NCBI RefSeq assembly: GCF_000025965.1
Contig: NC_006513.1
Coordinates: forward strand, 3,100,001-3,164,000
Reading direction: 5' to 3'
DNA: 64,000 nucleotides
DNA from: Aromatoleum aromaticum EbN1
GTDB lineage: Bacteria; Pseudomonadota; Gammaproteobacteria; Burkholderiales; Rhodocyclaceae
A model generated the notes under the pieces. That model was given only the letters and a program-made list of their open reading frames with translations, was not told the DNA's origin and made no database searches. Shown piece after piece: positions 17,509 through 28,033 of the stretch; positions within the stretch are counted from its first letter, which is position 1; each line of letters opens with the position of its first letter. The translations under genes and the position numbers were made by a program.

Positions 17509-18384
17509 TCACGCGGGAAATCCGACCGACGTCAGCAGGTGCAGTGGACCGATGCGGCGCACGACGTCGATCTGTTCGGGGCGGCGAACGAACAGCGACC
17601 CCGCGAAACCCAGCGCGTTCACCGAGATCCCTTCATGCTGCTCGCGGCTGCGCGGAACCACGACGAGCCAGCCGCCGCCGGTCAGCATGTTGTAGGGCGG
17701 CATCGGATCACGGTCCGCAGCGAGGCCGAGGGCGGCGCAGGCGGCGTGGAAAGCCTGATGCAGGGCTGCTCCGTTGAGGGCGGCGGAATCGCTGCCCGGC
17801 GGCGCGGGCCGGAGACGCACGAAACGATGTCGCCACGGGAGCTTCGCGTCGAATATGGCCTCACCACGCCCGACCACGGGCAGGCGGGCCGTGATGCGGT
17901 CGAAGTTCGAGCTGGCCGGAGTGGTGCCGGGAATCCATTGGAGATGCTTGTGGCGCTGGCTCGCGCCGGCTTCGGTGCCGCCGTTGTAGAAACCGAGCCC
18001 GCCGAGCTCGGTGGTGACGCGCGCGAGGGCGACGAAATCCGCAAGGCTGAGCGGCGTGGTCTGGGATTCGAACGCCTGCGTGACGATGAGCAGATGGCGC
18101 TCGATCACCGGATATTTGTTCAGCACCGCGAGATGGTGTTTGCCGACCGGCCCGACGTTCAGATCCTCTTCGGGCGGCAGGAAAGGATTATGGTCCGGGT
18201 CGCGGCGCAACGCCGCGCTGACCCGGCCGGCATCCTTCAGCGCGAGCGAAGATACCCAGCGAACGGTGAAGTCGAAGTCTTCGTCGCGGATGAGTGCGCG
18301 CTCGGTGCGGATTGGCTGCAGCGCCCCCGATTCGTTCGCGTGGACGTACGTGCGGTCGATTCTCGGCAGGAGCGGCAGCGGCAT
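17509..18384 (-). CDS. ATP adenylyltransferase / Ap4A phosphorylase
   Basis: 291 residues. The HIT-like histidine motif H145-x-H147-x-Q149 (SQRHKHLQWIP) and the preceding substrate loop NPFLPPEE with GKHHLAVLNKYPVIERHLLIVT fit the Apa1/Apa2 family, which splits diadenosine tetraphosphate with phosphate to ADP and ATP. The length fits the family. It is transcribed against the YecA-like gene and divergent from the S4 gene, with 107 bp between the two starts. Role: control of dinucleoside polyphosphate levels. Confidence 0.85.
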   Translation of the reverse strand: MPLPLLPRIDRTYVHANESGALQPIRTERALIRDEDFDFTVRWVSSLALKDAGRVSAALRRDPDHNPFLPPEEDLNVGPVGKHHLAVLNKYPVIERHLLIVTQAFESQTTPLSLADFVALARVTTELGGLGFYNGGTEAGASQRHKHLQWIPGTTPASSNFDRITARLPVVGRGEAIFDAKLPWRHRFVRLRPAPPGSDSAALNGAALHQAFHAACAALGLAADRDPMPPYNMLTGGGWLVVVPRSREQHEGISVNALGFAGSLFVRRPEQIDVVRRIGPLHLLTSVGFPA

Positions 18385-18491
18385 GTTTCTCGTTCACGGA
18401 AGCGGCAGACGGTGAGCTGGCAGTGTAGGCTCACGGCTTCCGATCGATCAATTGATTCGCGCAGCTCGAGGGGGTTGTGCGGGAGCATGCA

Positions 18492-18713
18492 ATGACAATT
18501 TCCTTTGCCGTGCGCGGCGAATACGTCCAGCTCGATCAGCTGCTGAAAGCAACAGGTCTGACCGGGACCGGCGGCGAAGCGCATGCCGCCGTCGAACGCC
18601 AGCTTGTCCTCGTCGACGGGCGGGTCGAATTGCGCAAGCGGGCCAAGCTGCGCCCGGGCCAGACGGTCGCTTTCGGCAACGAGACGGTGGTCCTCGTCGC
18701 TGAGCATGGGTGA
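18492..18713 (+). CDS. small S4-domain RNA-binding protein (YbcJ-like)
   Basis: 73 residues, made up almost entirely of an S4 fold: EYVQLDQLLKATGLTGTGGEA, then VLVDGRVELRKRAKLRPGQTV. Such single-domain S4 proteins (YbcJ/YaaA type) bind structured RNA. The ATG at 18492 is preferred over a GTG at 18477. It ends 8 bp before the convergent K+-channel gene. Confidence 0.82.
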   Translation: MTISFAVRGEYVQLDQLLKATGLTGTGGEAHAAVERQLVLVDGRVELRKRAKLRPGQTVAFGNETVVLVAEHG

Positions 18714-18721
18714 GAACCCTC

Positions 18722-20461
18722 TCAGCGTTCGTGCGGGGCCGGATCGGCCGCCGTAGCACGGGAGAATTTCTCCCACAGCCATCCTCCGGGCAGATCTCGC
18801 CCGGTCAGCACATAGGTGAGGGCATGTTCGTTCGATAGCGTCAGGTCGAATTCACGCCTCGCCTCCTGTCGACCGATCAGCAGCAGCTCGTCGCCCGCCC
18901 GGATTTCAGTCTCGGGATCGGGCAACAGCAGGTGATCGTCATCATCGCGGTGCAGGTACAGCACCTCGCACGCGAGCTCATCATTGCGGTTCGACGGCGC
19001 GCGCAGGATTTCCTCCAGGGCGATCGTCGAGCCATGCATCAGCTTGTGGTGGAGCGCCGGGGCCTGCATGAAACTGATGCGTTCGCTCCAGACGCTGGGT
19101 ACCTGCCAGCCGAATTTTCCGGTCAGCCTGTCGAGCAGCGCCGCGCACCAGGGTTCGTCGCGGCGCTTGACCTCGTTCAGGAAGGGTACGAGCAGCGGCG
19201 TCGTCAGGATTGCCAGGCATTCGTGCGCAATGATTTCGCTGGGCACGACGTCGACGTCGGAATCGTAGGCCTCGAACAGTGAGCGGTTGGCATAGTGATT
19301 CTGGCGCAGGATCACGAACAGCGCGGGATTCAGTTCGCGCGCGGTGACCGCGATCGACAGGTTGTCGACGTCGTTGCCGGTGCCGGCGATGATGCCGGCA
19401 GCTTCGCGTACGCCTGCCTGCTCGAGCGCCGCGGCGCCGGTGCCATCCCCCTGCACCCAGCGATGGTGAGGGTCGTCGGACGATTCGCGGTCGATGATCG
19501 TAAGCGATACCGCAGATTCCTGTTCCATCGCCTGCACCAGAACTCGCCCGAAGCGGCCGTGGCCGCATACGATCCAGTTGCCCGACGGCGGATCCCGCTC
19601 GCGCTCGACGGTCGTCCCCGGCAGTCCCGTCAGCCAGGTCAGCAAATGCCACGCGGCCGGCGCGTGCAACGCGAGCGACAGGTATTCGGCGAACTTCTCG
19701 AACGGGTTGATGATGTGACGCGTGCCGAACGAAGCCATGTTCGCAGCGGTCTCCGGTGTCTCGGCGCGGCACAGCGCCGGGATTTTCGACGCGAGCAGGC
19801 GGGCGGCGATCCCGATTGCGAGGTTCGCGCTGTCGTCGTTCGTCAATGCGATCACGCCGACGCAATACGGATGGGTGAGGCCGGCGAACTGCAGCAGTTC
19901 GGGGTTGCGCGCATCGGCACACATCGTCGGCACGTCCGCCCGGTAGCTGTGCAGGTCGATCTCGCCGGCCTTGACTTCGTCGCATTCCACGACGACGGCG
20001 CGATAGCCGAGCTGGTCGAGCGCGCCGCAGATCAGCCGTCCGGTTTCGCCATATCCGCACACGAGGTAGAACGGCTCACGCAGGCGCTTGACCGCGCGCA
20101 GGAAGCGATGCGTGCGGATCGCCAGTTGCAGGCTGCGATCGGCGAGCAGGGCAAACACGGTGCCGATGCTGTATGCCCAGCCGATCACCGACAGGTAGAT
20201 GCACAGCGTCACCCACAGTCGCTGCTGGTCTGAAAATGCGTGCGGAATCTCGCCGAAGCCGATCGTCGTCGCCGTGTAGCTCATGAAATAGAGCGCGTGG
20301 AAGAAGCTCAGGTAGTGCACCTTGCCTTCGTCGTCCACGCCCGGCGCGAGCGTCAGCCCCAGCACCGAGATCGCAAGGATGCTGATGAGCAGGATCAGCG
20401 GCGCGCGCAGGCGGCGCATGATCAGCAGAATGATGCTGTGATGGCGCAGCAGAGGCGTCAT
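18722..20461 (-). CDS. potassium channel with two RCK (TrkA-N/TrkA-C) regulatory domains
   Basis: 579 residues. Two membrane helices (about 20-38 and 82-106) flank a pore loop with the selectivity filter TTIGFG (residues 65-70), a variant of TVGYG. Two Rossmann-type RCK domains follow: YLVCGYGETGRLICGAL (about residue 130) and WIVCGHGRFGRVLVQAM (about residue 300). A C-terminal TrkA-C-like part (AGDELLLIGRQEAR) completes it. It should be an inner-membrane K+ channel gated by nucleotide or ion binding. The upstream gene (DUF6394-like) ends 16 bp before its start, so they are likely one operon. Confidence 0.85.
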   Translation of the reverse strand: MTPLLRHHSIILLIMRRLRAPLILLISILAISVLGLTLAPGVDDEGKVHYLSFFHALYFMSYTATTIGFGEIPHAFSDQQRLWVTLCIYLSVIGWAYSIGTVFALLADRSLQLAIRTHRFLRAVKRLREPFYLVCGYGETGRLICGALDQLGYRAVVVECDEVKAGEIDLHSYRADVPTMCADARNPELLQFAGLTHPYCVGVIALTNDDSANLAIGIAARLLASKIPALCRAETPETAANMASFGTRHIINPFEKFAEYLSLALHAPAAWHLLTWLTGLPGTTVERERDPPSGNWIVCGHGRFGRVLVQAMEQESAVSLTIIDRESSDDPHHRWVQGDGTGAAALEQAGVREAAGIIAGTGNDVDNLSIAVTARELNPALFVILRQNHYANRSLFEAYDSDVDVVPSEIIAHECLAILTTPLLVPFLNEVKRRDEPWCAALLDRLTGKFGWQVPSVWSERISFMQAPALHHKLMHGSTIALEEILRAPSNRNDELACEVLYLHRDDDDHLLLPDPETEIRAGDELLLIGRQEARREFDLTLSNEHALTYVLTGRDLPGGWLWEKFSRATAADPAPHER

Positions 20462-20477
20462 CGGCGCGCCTCGCCGC

Positions 20478-20861
20478 CTAGCGGCGCTGCATGATCGTTT
20501 CGGCGATCAGGATCACCACCGACACGACGTTCGCGAACAGCGCTCCGCCCGACAGTGAAACCACCCGCGCGACCATCTCGGGTGTCACTCCCCCGGCAGA
20601 GACATGCGCGGCATAGCCCCAGACCATCGCGGCCGCGATGAGCTGCAGGTCCGCCACCAGACTCGTCGCCAGATGGACCGCGCCGATCTGGGTGCGGTCG
20701 CCGAACTTCAGGACGGTCGCGATCAGGCTCACGACGAACGCGGCGAAAAGCTCGTAGATGTCGTGGTGCGAAGGATCGTCGATGTCGCCGACGAAGAAGC
20801 CGAAGTTGAGGGTGGCGGCGAGCACGATGAAGAAGCCGAAGATGACTTTTTCGAGGTTCAT
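20478..20861 (-). CDS. small integral membrane protein, DUF6394-like
   Basis: 127 residues from the ATG at 20861 (MNLEKVIFGFFIV). Three to four hydrophobic segments: about 4-24, 34-50, 62-82 and 97-120, separated by an acidic loop (GDIDDPSHHDIYELF). No catalytic motif is seen. Position directly before the K+ channel suggests a role with it, for example as an auxiliary subunit, but this is inference. An upstream in-frame ATG at 20939 would add 26 polar residues and is less likely. Confidence 0.65.
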   Translation of the reverse strand: MNLEKVIFGFFIVLAATLNFGFFVGDIDDPSHHDIYELFAAFVVSLIATVLKFGDRTQIGAVHLATSLVADLQLIAAAMVWGYAAHVSAGGVTPEMVARVVSLSGGALFANVVSVVILIAETIMQRR

Positions 20862-20971
20862 GTTTTTCTCGTTGCCGGATCGCTCCGAGGTGCGTCGGTT
20901 GCCGTCGGAGTTCAGCCGGGCGGGATATTCTTCCGGCAATTATAGGGGCCGGGGGGCGCCGCGCGACGGCT

Positions 20972-21367
20972 TCACTCGTGAATATCGCCCTCCACATACT
21001 GCCAGCGGCCCTCGGTGCGCACGAATCGGCTCGTCTCGTGCAGGCGATGGGCGCGGCCGCCGACGCGGTATCGCGCGACGAACTCGACGACCGCGGTGTC
21101 GGTGCCGGTCTGGACGTAGTGGCGGATCTGCAGCCCGATCCACTTTCGCGCCGGCTCCGCCGTGAAATCGATCGCTGCCGGCCGGCTCGACGGATGCCAG
21201 CTCGCCAGCAGATACGCCTCGTCGCCTACGGTGAACGCCGTGTAGCGGCTGCGCATCAGCGCCTCCGCGGTGTCGGGCAGGAGCTGGCCGGCGATGAGCG
21301 GAGCACAGCAGTCGTCGAACGACCTGCCCGACTGGCAGGGGCAGGGCAGGGAGGCGGTCCGTCGCAT
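20972..21367 (-). CDS. YchJ-family (UPF0225) protein with SEC-C motif
   Basis: 131 residues. The N-terminal SEC-C motif is CPCQSGRSFDDCCAPLIAG, followed by the conserved MRSRYTAFTVGDEAYLLASWHPSSRP of YchJ proteins and an NTF2-like body (AVVEFVARYRVGG...LHETSRFVRTEGRWQYVEG). Function unknown. It lies 28 bp downstream of acnA on the same strand and may be read through from it. Confidence 0.85.
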   Translation of the reverse strand: MRRTASLPCPCQSGRSFDDCCAPLIAGQLLPDTAEALMRSRYTAFTVGDEAYLLASWHPSSRPAAIDFTAEPARKWIGLQIRHYVQTGTDTAVVEFVARYRVGGRAHRLHETSRFVRTEGRWQYVEGDIHE

Positions 21368-21395
21368 CGGCGAACTCGAATTCCGAACTCGAATT

Positions 21396-24113
21396 CTATT
21401 GCACGCGCCCGAGAATCTCCCGCAGTACATACGACAGGATGCCACCATGACGGTAGTAATCGACCTCGACCGGCGTGTCGATGCGGCACAACACCGGGAC
21501 CTCGATCCTCTCGCCATTGCGCCGGTGCGCGACCAGCGACAGATCCTGCTGGGGTTTGAGCGTCGCATCGATGCCGAGGACGTCGAACGTCTCGTCGCCG
21601 ACGAAACCGAGGCTCTCCCACGAGTCCTGGCCCTTGAACTGCAGCGGCAGCACGCCCATGCCAACGAGATTCGAGCGATGGATGCGCTCGAAACTTCTGG
21701 CGATGACGGCCCTGACGCCGAGCAGCTGCGTGCCTTTCGCGGCCCAGTCGCGGCTCGAGCCGGTGCCGTACTCCTCGCCGGCGAAGATCACCGTCGGCGT
21801 GCCGGTCGCCATGTAGGCCATCGCGGCGTCGAACACCGTCATCTGCCGGTCGTCGAGAAGCGTGTAGCCCCCTTCGACGCGCGAGCCGTCCTGTTTCGGC
21901 GGCAGCATCATGTTCCTGATCCGCACGTTGGCAAAAGTGCCGCGCACCATCACGTCGTGATTGCCTCGCCGCGAGCCGTAAGAGTTGAAATCCTGCTTCG
22001 CGACGCCCTTGGCGATCAGCCACTGCCCTGCCGGAGTTGTCTCCCTGAACGAACCGGCCGGCGAGATGTGGTCGGTCGTGACCGAGTCGCCGAGCATCAG
22101 CAGCACGCGCGCGCCCTTGATGTCGGCGACGGCGCCGGGTTGAGGCGAGAAACCTTCGAAGAACGGCGGACGCGCGATGTAGGTCGACTCCGGCCACGCG
22201 TACACCTGTCCCGCCGGCGCCGAGATCTCGTTCCACAGGTCGTGGTCTTTCGTGAAGTCGGAATACAGGCGCTTGAAAGTCGCCGGATCCATCGCATAAG
22301 GCATCACTGCGGCGATCTCGTCGGACGTCGGCCAGATGTCCTTCAGGTACACATGGTGGCCGTCCACTCCGGTGCCCAGCGGGTTCTCGGTGAGATCGAC
22401 GTTGGCCCGCCCCGCGATCGCGAACGCGACCACGAGCGGCGGCGACGCGAGAAAGTTGGCGCGGATGTTCGGATGAATGCGCGCTTCGAAATTGCGGTTG
22501 CCGGACAGCACTGCGGCGGCGACGACGTTATGCTCGCCGATCGCCTCGTTGAGCTCCGGCGCGAGATCGCCCGAGTTGCCGATGCAGGTCGTGCAGCCGT
22601 AGCCGGCCAGCGCAAAGCCGAGCTCGGCGAGCGGCTCGAGCAACCCGGCCTTCTGCAGGTAGTCGGTGACGACGCGCGAGCCCGGCGCGAGCGAAGTCTT
22701 GACGTGAGGTTTCACGCGCAACCCTTTCGCCACCGCTTTCTTCGCCAGCAGGCCGGCGGCGATCAGCACGGCCGGGTTGCTGGTGTTCGTGCAGGACGTG
22801 ATCGCGGCGATGAGGATGTCGCCATGGCCGAGGTCGACGCCCGGCAGCTTCGTCGGAAAACGCGTGCCGAGTGCAGCTTCCGGCTGGCCGAAGCCGTTTT
22901 CGCTCGCCGGCCGGGAGAACAGCCGGTCGAACATGTCTTCCATGTCGGACAGCGGGATGCGGTCTTGCGGCCGCTTCGGACCGGCGAGCGACGGGACGAT
23001 CGATGCCAGATCGAGCGTCACCGTCTCCGAGTAGTCGATCTCGCCCGCCTGCGGCACGCCGAACAGCTGCTGCGCCCGGAAATAGGCTTCGAACAGTTCG
23101 CACTCGGCGTCGCTGCGACCGGTGCCGCGCATGTAGGCGACAGTCTTGTCATCGATCGGGAAGAAGCCCATCGTCGCGCCATATTCAGGGGCCATGTTGG
23201 CGAGCGTCGCCCGGTCGGTGACGGTCAGGCTGGCGGTGCCTTCGCCGAAGAACTCGACGAACTTGCCGACGACCTTGTGCCGGCGCAGCAGTTCGGTGAC
23301 GGTCAGCACGAGGTCGGTCGCCGTGACGCCTTCGTTCAGTCGCCCCTTCAGTTCGACGCCGACGACGTCCGGCGTCAGCAGGTAGACCGGCTGGCCCAGC
23401 ATGCCGGCTTCGGCTTCGATCCCGCCGACACCCCAGCCGACGACGCCGAGGCCGTTGATCATCGTCGTGTGCGAGTCGGTGCCGACCAGCGTGTCCGGGT
23501 AATACAGCATGCCATCGCCGGTGTCGTGCCCGCGCACGCCGCGGAACAGATATTCGAGATTGACCTGGTGGACGATGCCGATGCCCGGCGGCACGACGCG
23601 GAACGTGTCGAATGCCTGCATCCCCCATTTCATGAACTGGTAGCGCTCGCGGTTGCGCTGGAATTCGAGTTCCATGTTCTGCCGCAGCGCGAGCGGCGAG
23701 CCGTAGTGATCGACCTGCACGGAATGGTCGACGACCAGATCCACCGGCACGAGCGGTTCGATCAGCTTCGGGTCCTTGCCCATGTCGGCCGCGACGTTGC
23801 GCATCGCCGCCAGATCGCACAGCAGCGGCACGCCGGTAAAGTCCTGCAGCACGACGCGGGCGACGACGAACGGAATCTCGGCGGTACGCGGCGCGTTCGC
23901 AGTCCAGCCGGCGAGCTGGCGCACGTGGTCTTCGGTGATTTTCCTGCCGTCGCAATGGCGCAGCACGGCTTCCAGGACGATGCGGATCGACACCGGCAGG
24001 CGCGAGACCGTCGCGACGCCGGCGGTCTCCAGTGCCGGCAACGAGTAATAGCGGCCGCTGCGCCCGGTGGGGGTGGAGAAGGTCTGGAGCGTGTCGAACA
24101 GAGTATGGAGCAT
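21396..24113 (-). CDS. acnA: aconitate hydratase A
   Basis: 905 residues from the ATG at 24113 ([26 protein letters not shown]). The [4Fe-4S] ligands are in [12 protein letters not shown] and the [10 protein letters not shown] segment. The swivel domain near the C-terminus has [13 protein letters not shown] with the substrate-binding serine/arginine. It interconverts citrate and isocitrate in the TCA or methylcitrate-related pathways. It is divergent from acnB, so both forms are encoded back to back. The AcnA type is usually the more oxidant-stable of the two. Confidence 0.94.
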   Translation of the reverse strand: MLHTLFDTLQTFSTPTGRSGRYYSLPALETAGVATVSRLPVSIRIVLEAVLRHCDGRKITEDHVRQLAGWTANAPRTAEIPFVVARVVLQDFTGVPLLCDLAAMRNVAADMGKDPKLIEPLVPVDLVVDHSVQVDHYGSPLALRQNMELEFQRNRERYQFMKWGMQAFDTFRVVPPGIGIVHQVNLEYLFRGVRGHDTGDGMLYYPDTLVGTDSHTTMINGLGVVGWGVGGIEAEAGMLGQPVYLLTPDVVGVELKGRLNEGVTATDLVLTVTELLRRHKVVGKFVEFFGEGTASLTVTDRATLANMAPEYGATMGFFPIDDKTVAYMRGTGRSDAECELFEAYFRAQQLFGVPQAGEIDYSETVTLDLASIVPSLAGPKRPQDRIPLSDMEDMFDRLFSRPASENGFGQPEAALGTRFPTKLPGVDLGHGDILIAAITSCTNTSNPAVLIAAGLLAKKAVAKGLRVKPHVKTSLAPGSRVVTDYLQKAGLLEPLAELGFALAGYGCTTCIGNSGDLAPELNEAIGEHNVVAAAVLSGNRNFEARIHPNIRANFLASPPLVVAFAIAGRANVDLTENPLGTGVDGHHVYLKDIWPTSDEIAAVMPYAMDPATFKRLYSDFTKDHDLWNEISAPAGQVYAWPESTYIARPPFFEGFSPQPGAVADIKGARVLLMLGDSVTTDHISPAGSFRETTPAGQWLIAKGVAKQDFNSYGSRRGNHDVMVRGTFANVRIRNMMLPPKQDGSRVEGGYTLLDDRQMTVFDAAMAYMATGTPTVIFAGEEYGTGSSRDWAAKGTQLLGVRAVIARSFERIHRSNLVGMGVLPLQFKGQDSWESLGFVGDETFDVLGIDATLKPQQDLSLVAHRRNGERIEVPVLCRIDTPVEVDYYRHGGILSYVLREILGRVQ

Positions 24114-24447
24114 GGTTCGTCTCCCGAGGATTGGGACTTCGTCGAAGGGCGCGAGGTGCCGCCGCCGGTTGCACAGCCACCATTGGAGCCCCTGCTGGCG
24201 GCGCTCGTTCCCGTCGTGCTCCTTGCCCTGTTTAGTCGAAAGCGGTGCCCAAAGCAATGACGACGTGATGAGGGGGCGCCGGCCGGCCCGCAACCGGAGC
24301 GGGAAGAGTAGAATCCCGGCGCGGCAACGGGATGGCCCGAATGCTGCATTGCCCACCCAGTCTTATAAAAGACATATAATCACAGAGTTCCGTTCGGGTT
24401 CGCACCCGGACGCCCTGCCACCGTCCCGATATTGGAAGGAATCGCCC
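24114..24447. promoter_or_regulatory. divergent acnA/acnB control region
   Basis: 334 bp with no gene. A perfect -10 hexamer TATAAT for acnB is at 24375-24380, within an AT-rich stretch, 67 bp before the start; a convincing -35 at the right spacing was not found. No clear acnA promoter was identified. Confidence 0.45.
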
Positions 24448-27057
24448 GTGCTTGAAGCCTACCGTGCCCATGTCGCCGAACGTGCCGCTCTCGGAATCCC
24501 GCCGCTGCCGCTGTCGAAGCAGCAGACCGAGGAACTGGTCGCGTTGCTGAAGAATCCCCCGAAGGGCGAGGAAGAGTTCCTCGTCGAACTCCTGACCTAT
24601 CGCGTGCCGGCGGGCGTCGACGATGCCGCGAAGGTCAAGGCGGAATTCCTTGCCAAAGTCACGAAAGGTGACGAAACCTGTGCATTGGTGTCTCGCAAGA
24701 AGGCGACCGAACTGCTCGGCACGATGCTCGGCGGCTTCAACATCAAGCCGATGATCGACCTGCTCGCGAATTCGGAAAATGACGCCGAAGTCGGCGCGGT
24801 CGCGGCCGAAGGGTTGAAGAAGACGCTGCTGATGTTCGACTACTTCCATGACGTCAAGGACCTGGCCGTCGCCGGCAACGCGAATGCAAAGGCCGTGATG
24901 CAGTCGTGGGCCGATGCCGAGTGGTTCACGAGCCGTCCGGAAGTGCCCGCGTCGCAGAAGCTGACCGTGTTCAAGGTCACCGGCGAAACCAACACCGACG
25001 ACCTGTCGCCTGCTCCGGACGCCTGGTCGCGGCCCGACATTCCGCTGCACGCGCTGGCGATGCTGAAGAACCCGCGTTCGGGCATCACGCCGGAAGAATC
25101 CGGCGTACGCGGTCCGGTGAAGTTCCTCGAAGACCTGCGCGCCAAGGGCAACCTTGTGGCCTACGTGGGCGATGTGGTCGGCACTGGTTCCTCGCGCAAG
25201 TCGGCGACCAACTCGGTGCTGTGGTTCACGGGCGAGGACATCCCGTTCGTGCCGAACAAGCGTTTCGGCGGCGTGTGCCTGGGCTCCAAGATTGCCCCGA
25301 TCTTCTTCAACACGATGGAAGACGCCGGCGCGCTGCCGATCGAGCTCGACTGTGGCCAGCTCGACATGGGCGACGAGATCGAGCTGAAGGTCGACGCTGC
25401 CAGCGGCCAGGTCACCGCGCTCAAGAACGGTGCCGTGGTGTCTGAATCGCAACTCAAGACCCTCGTGATCCTCGACGAAGTGCGCGCTGGTGGCCGCATT
25501 CCGCTGATCATCGGCCGCGGTCTCACGGCCAAGGCGCGTGAAGCGCTGGGCCTGCCCGTGAGCACGCTGTTCCGCCTGCCGCAGGCTCCGGCCGATTCCG
25601 GCAAAGGTTTCTCGCTCGCGCAGAAGATGGTCGGCCGTGCCTGCGGTTTCCCCGAAGGCCAGGGCGTGCGTCCGGGGACCTACTGCGAACCGAAAATGAC
25701 CACCGTCGGTTCGCAGGACACCACCGGACCGATGACCCGTGATGAACTCAAGGATCTCGCGTGCCTCGGCTTCTCGGCCGACCTGGTGATGCAGTCGTTC
25801 TGCCACACTGCCGCGTACCCGAAGCTCGTCGATGTCAAGATGCACCGCGAGCTGCCGGGCTTCATCAGCACGCGTGGCGGCGTTGCGCTGCGTCCGGGCG
25901 ATGGCGTGATCCACTCGTGGCTCAACCGCCTGCTGCTGCCCGACACCGTAGGCACCGGCGGCGACAGCCACACGCGCTTCCCGATCGGCATCTCCTTCCC
26001 GGCCGGTTCGGGCCTCGTCGCGTTCGCCGCGGCGACCGGCGTGATGCCGCTCGATATGCCCGAATCGGTGCTGGTGCGCTTCAAGGGCACGATGCAGCCG
26101 GGCGTCACGCTGCGTGATCTCGTCAACGCGATCCCGCTGTACGCGATCCGCCAAGGCCTCTTGACCGTCGAGAAGAAAGGCAAGAAGAACGTCTTCTCCG
26201 GACGCATCCTCGAGATCGAGGGGCTGCCGGACCTCAAGGTCGAACAGGCGTTCGAGCTCACCGACGCGTCGGCCGAGCGCTCCGCTGCGGGCTGCACGGT
26301 GCACCTCGACAAGGCGCCGATCATCGAGTACATGCGCTCGAACATCACGCTGATGAAGTGGATGATCGCCAACGGCTACCAGGACGCGCGCACGCTGGGC
26401 CGCCGCATCAAGGCGATGGAGCAGTGGATCGCGAACCCGCAGCTGCTGAAGGGCGACGCCGACGCCGACTACGCCGCGGTGATCGAGATCGATCTGGCCG
26501 ACATCAAGGAACCGATCGTCGCGTGCCCGAACGACCCGGACGACGTCAAGCTGCTGTCGGAAGTCGCCGGCGACAAGATCGACGAAGTCTTCATCGGCTC
26601 GTGCATGACCAACATCGGTCACTTCCGCGCCGCCGGCAAGGTGCTCGACGGCAAGTCGGACATCCCGACCCGCCTGTGGATCGCCCCGCCGACGAAGATG
26701 GACGCGATGATCCTCAACGAGGAAGGCTACTACTCGGTGCTCGGCAAGTCCGGCGCGCGCATGGAAATGCCGGGCTGCTCGCTGTGCATGGGCAACCAGG
26801 CGCAGGTGCGCAAGGGTTCGACCGCGATGTCGACGTCGACGCGCAACTTCCCGAACCGGCTGGGCATCGATACGCGTGTCTATCTGGGTTCGGCCGAGCT
26901 CGCTGCGGTGTGCGCGCTGATGGGCAAGATCCCGACGGTCGCGGAGTACATGTCGCAGGTGGCAGTGGTCAACGCGAAGGCGAAGGATGTCTACCGCTAC
27001 ATGAACTTCGATCAGATCGAGGAGTTCAAGAGCGTGGCCGACACCGTCACGGTCTGA
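24448..27057 (+). CDS. acnB: aconitate hydratase B
   Basis: 869 residues from a GTG start at 24448 ([22 protein letters not shown]), preceded by a ggaagga site; this is the standard AcnB N-terminus. The HEAT-like domain comes first, then the swivel domain with [13 protein letters not shown] (about residue 248), which places it in the AcnB rather than the AcnA domain order. The Fe-S cysteines are C710 ([10 protein letters not shown]) and the pair in GCSLCMGNQ. It is the main TCA-cycle aconitase in many Proteobacteria, and also acts as 2-methylisocitrate dehydratase in some. Confidence 0.95.
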   Translation: MLEAYRAHVAERAALGIPPLPLSKQQTEELVALLKNPPKGEEEFLVELLTYRVPAGVDDAAKVKAEFLAKVTKGDETCALVSRKKATELLGTMLGGFNIKPMIDLLANSENDAEVGAVAAEGLKKTLLMFDYFHDVKDLAVAGNANAKAVMQSWADAEWFTSRPEVPASQKLTVFKVTGETNTDDLSPAPDAWSRPDIPLHALAMLKNPRSGITPEESGVRGPVKFLEDLRAKGNLVAYVGDVVGTGSSRKSATNSVLWFTGEDIPFVPNKRFGGVCLGSKIAPIFFNTMEDAGALPIELDCGQLDMGDEIELKVDAASGQVTALKNGAVVSESQLKTLVILDEVRAGGRIPLIIGRGLTAKAREALGLPVSTLFRLPQAPADSGKGFSLAQKMVGRACGFPEGQGVRPGTYCEPKMTTVGSQDTTGPMTRDELKDLACLGFSADLVMQSFCHTAAYPKLVDVKMHRELPGFISTRGGVALRPGDGVIHSWLNRLLLPDTVGTGGDSHTRFPIGISFPAGSGLVAFAAATGVMPLDMPESVLVRFKGTMQPGVTLRDLVNAIPLYAIRQGLLTVEKKGKKNVFSGRILEIEGLPDLKVEQAFELTDASAERSAAGCTVHLDKAPIIEYMRSNITLMKWMIANGYQDARTLGRRIKAMEQWIANPQLLKGDADADYAAVIEIDLADIKEPIVACPNDPDDVKLLSEVAGDKIDEVFIGSCMTNIGHFRAAGKVLDGKSDIPTRLWIAPPTKMDAMILNEEGYYSVLGKSGARMEMPGCSLCMGNQAQVRKGSTAMSTSTRNFPNRLGIDTRVYLGSAELAAVCALMGKIPTVAEYMSQVAVVNAKAKDVYRYMNFDQIEEFKSVADTVTV

Positions 27058-27105
27058 TGCAGGAAGCCGGGCCGATCGGGTTCGCCTGACCGGCCGCTTC
27101 ATCAG

Positions 27106-27145
27106 AACGCCCCTGTCCGGGAAACCGGGCAGGGGCGTTGTGCTT
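27106..27145 (+). terminator. terminator-like hairpin after acnB
   Basis: Arms AACGCCCCTGTCCGG and CCGGGCAGGGGCGTT enclose a GAAA tetraloop (27106-27139). The following sequence is only mildly T-rich (gtgcttggttt). Confidence 0.75.
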
Positions 27146-27309
27146 GGTTTGACGGACCGCGCACGCCCGTCCCACCTCCGGGCCCGCCGGCGCGCTCGAA
27201 TGCGTGGCTTCGCTGTTGTACTACGATGAAAATCAGGCGACGGAGATGTCCGGTCCGGCGCCGAGTCCGCACCCGACAGTGAAACTCCGACTTGCCAAAG
27301 GAGCACGCC

Positions 27310-27726
27310 ATGCTAATCAACCCCTACCTGACGTTCGACGGCCAGTGCGAGGCCGCTTTCCGCTTCTATGCCGATTGCCTTGGCGGCACCGTGACGGCGT
27401 TGGTCCGTTTCGGCGAAGCCCCCCAGTGCGACGAGGTGCTGACGCCGGAGCAGCGTGAGCGGATCATGCATGTGCGCCTGGCGGTCGGCGACCAGGTGCT
27501 GATGGGCTCGGACACGACGCCCGAGCACCCGTACGAAGGCATCCACGGCTGCGCGGTGTCGCTGAACGTCGACTCCATTGCCGAGGCCGAACGCATCTTC
27601 AGGGCGCTGGCCGAAGGCGGCACAGTGCAGATGCGGCTGGGGCAGACGTTCTGGGCGGCACGCTTCGGCATGTGCGTCGATCGCTTCGGCGTGCCGTGGA
27701 TGGTCAACTGCGAAAAGAACCAGTGA
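27310..27726 (+). CDS. VOC-superfamily (PhnB-like) protein
   Basis: 138 residues from the ATG at 27310 with an aaaggag site. Begins INPYLTFDGQCEAAFRFYADCLGG, the hallmark of PhnB-like glyoxalase/bleomycin-resistance fold proteins, and ends WAARFGMCVDRFGVPWMVNCE. Such proteins form beta-alpha-beta-beta-beta repeats around a metal or ligand pocket; the substrate is unknown. It stands alone between acnB and a pseudogene remnant. Confidence 0.82.
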   Translation: MLINPYLTFDGQCEAAFRFYADCLGGTVTALVRFGEAPQCDEVLTPEQRERIMHVRLAVGDQVLMGSDTTPEHPYEGIHGCAVSLNVDSIAEAERIFRALAEGGTVQMRLGQTFWAARFGMCVDRFGVPWMVNCEKNQ

Positions 27727-27847
27727 TGCACTGGTGGTGAGGCGCGGTGTGACGTGCTGCGCCAGGCTTGGCCGTCTTCCGACAGCGATCGTGTCGCGAC
27801 TTCACAAACGATAATTCAATGAGCAACGAAGTCATGATCGGCGAACC

Positions 27848-28033
27848 GTGGATGCGGGCCGCTTCCACCTGCTGAAGTATGGCTTGACGATGGCGCTGAC
27901 CTTCATCGGCGTGAAGATGCCCACCGCCCCCTGGTATCACGTCCCGATTGCCCGCTCGTCGACGATCGTCGCCGTGCTGACCGGATCGAGGGCAGTCGTC
28001 AGCCTGCTGGCAACACACCGGCCGCCGTCCTGA
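27848..28033 (+). pseudogene. C-terminal remnant of a TerC-family membrane protein
   Basis: The translation DAGRFHLLKYGLTMALTFIGVKMPTAPWYHVPIARSS resembles the last part of TerC-type (tellurium resistance/Mn exporter) proteins, where LKYGL-LTFIGVKM...WYHVP is conserved. Only about 60 residues are left, and no upstream TerC domain is found in the preceding 120 bp. Likely the leftover of a deletion. Confidence 0.55.

Noticed and set aside
17497-18495. 332-codon plus-strand frame over the Ap4A phosphorylase
   Set aside because: The minus strand carries the HxHxQ motif and family sequence; the plus frame is a shadow.
21270-24260. 996-codon plus-strand frame opposite acnA
   Set aside because: AcnA is certain on the minus strand; the opposite frame is a shadow.
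24232-27306. 1024-codon minus-strand frame opposite acnB
   Set aside because: AcnB is unmistakable on the plus strand; the antisense frame has low-complexity composition and no motif.
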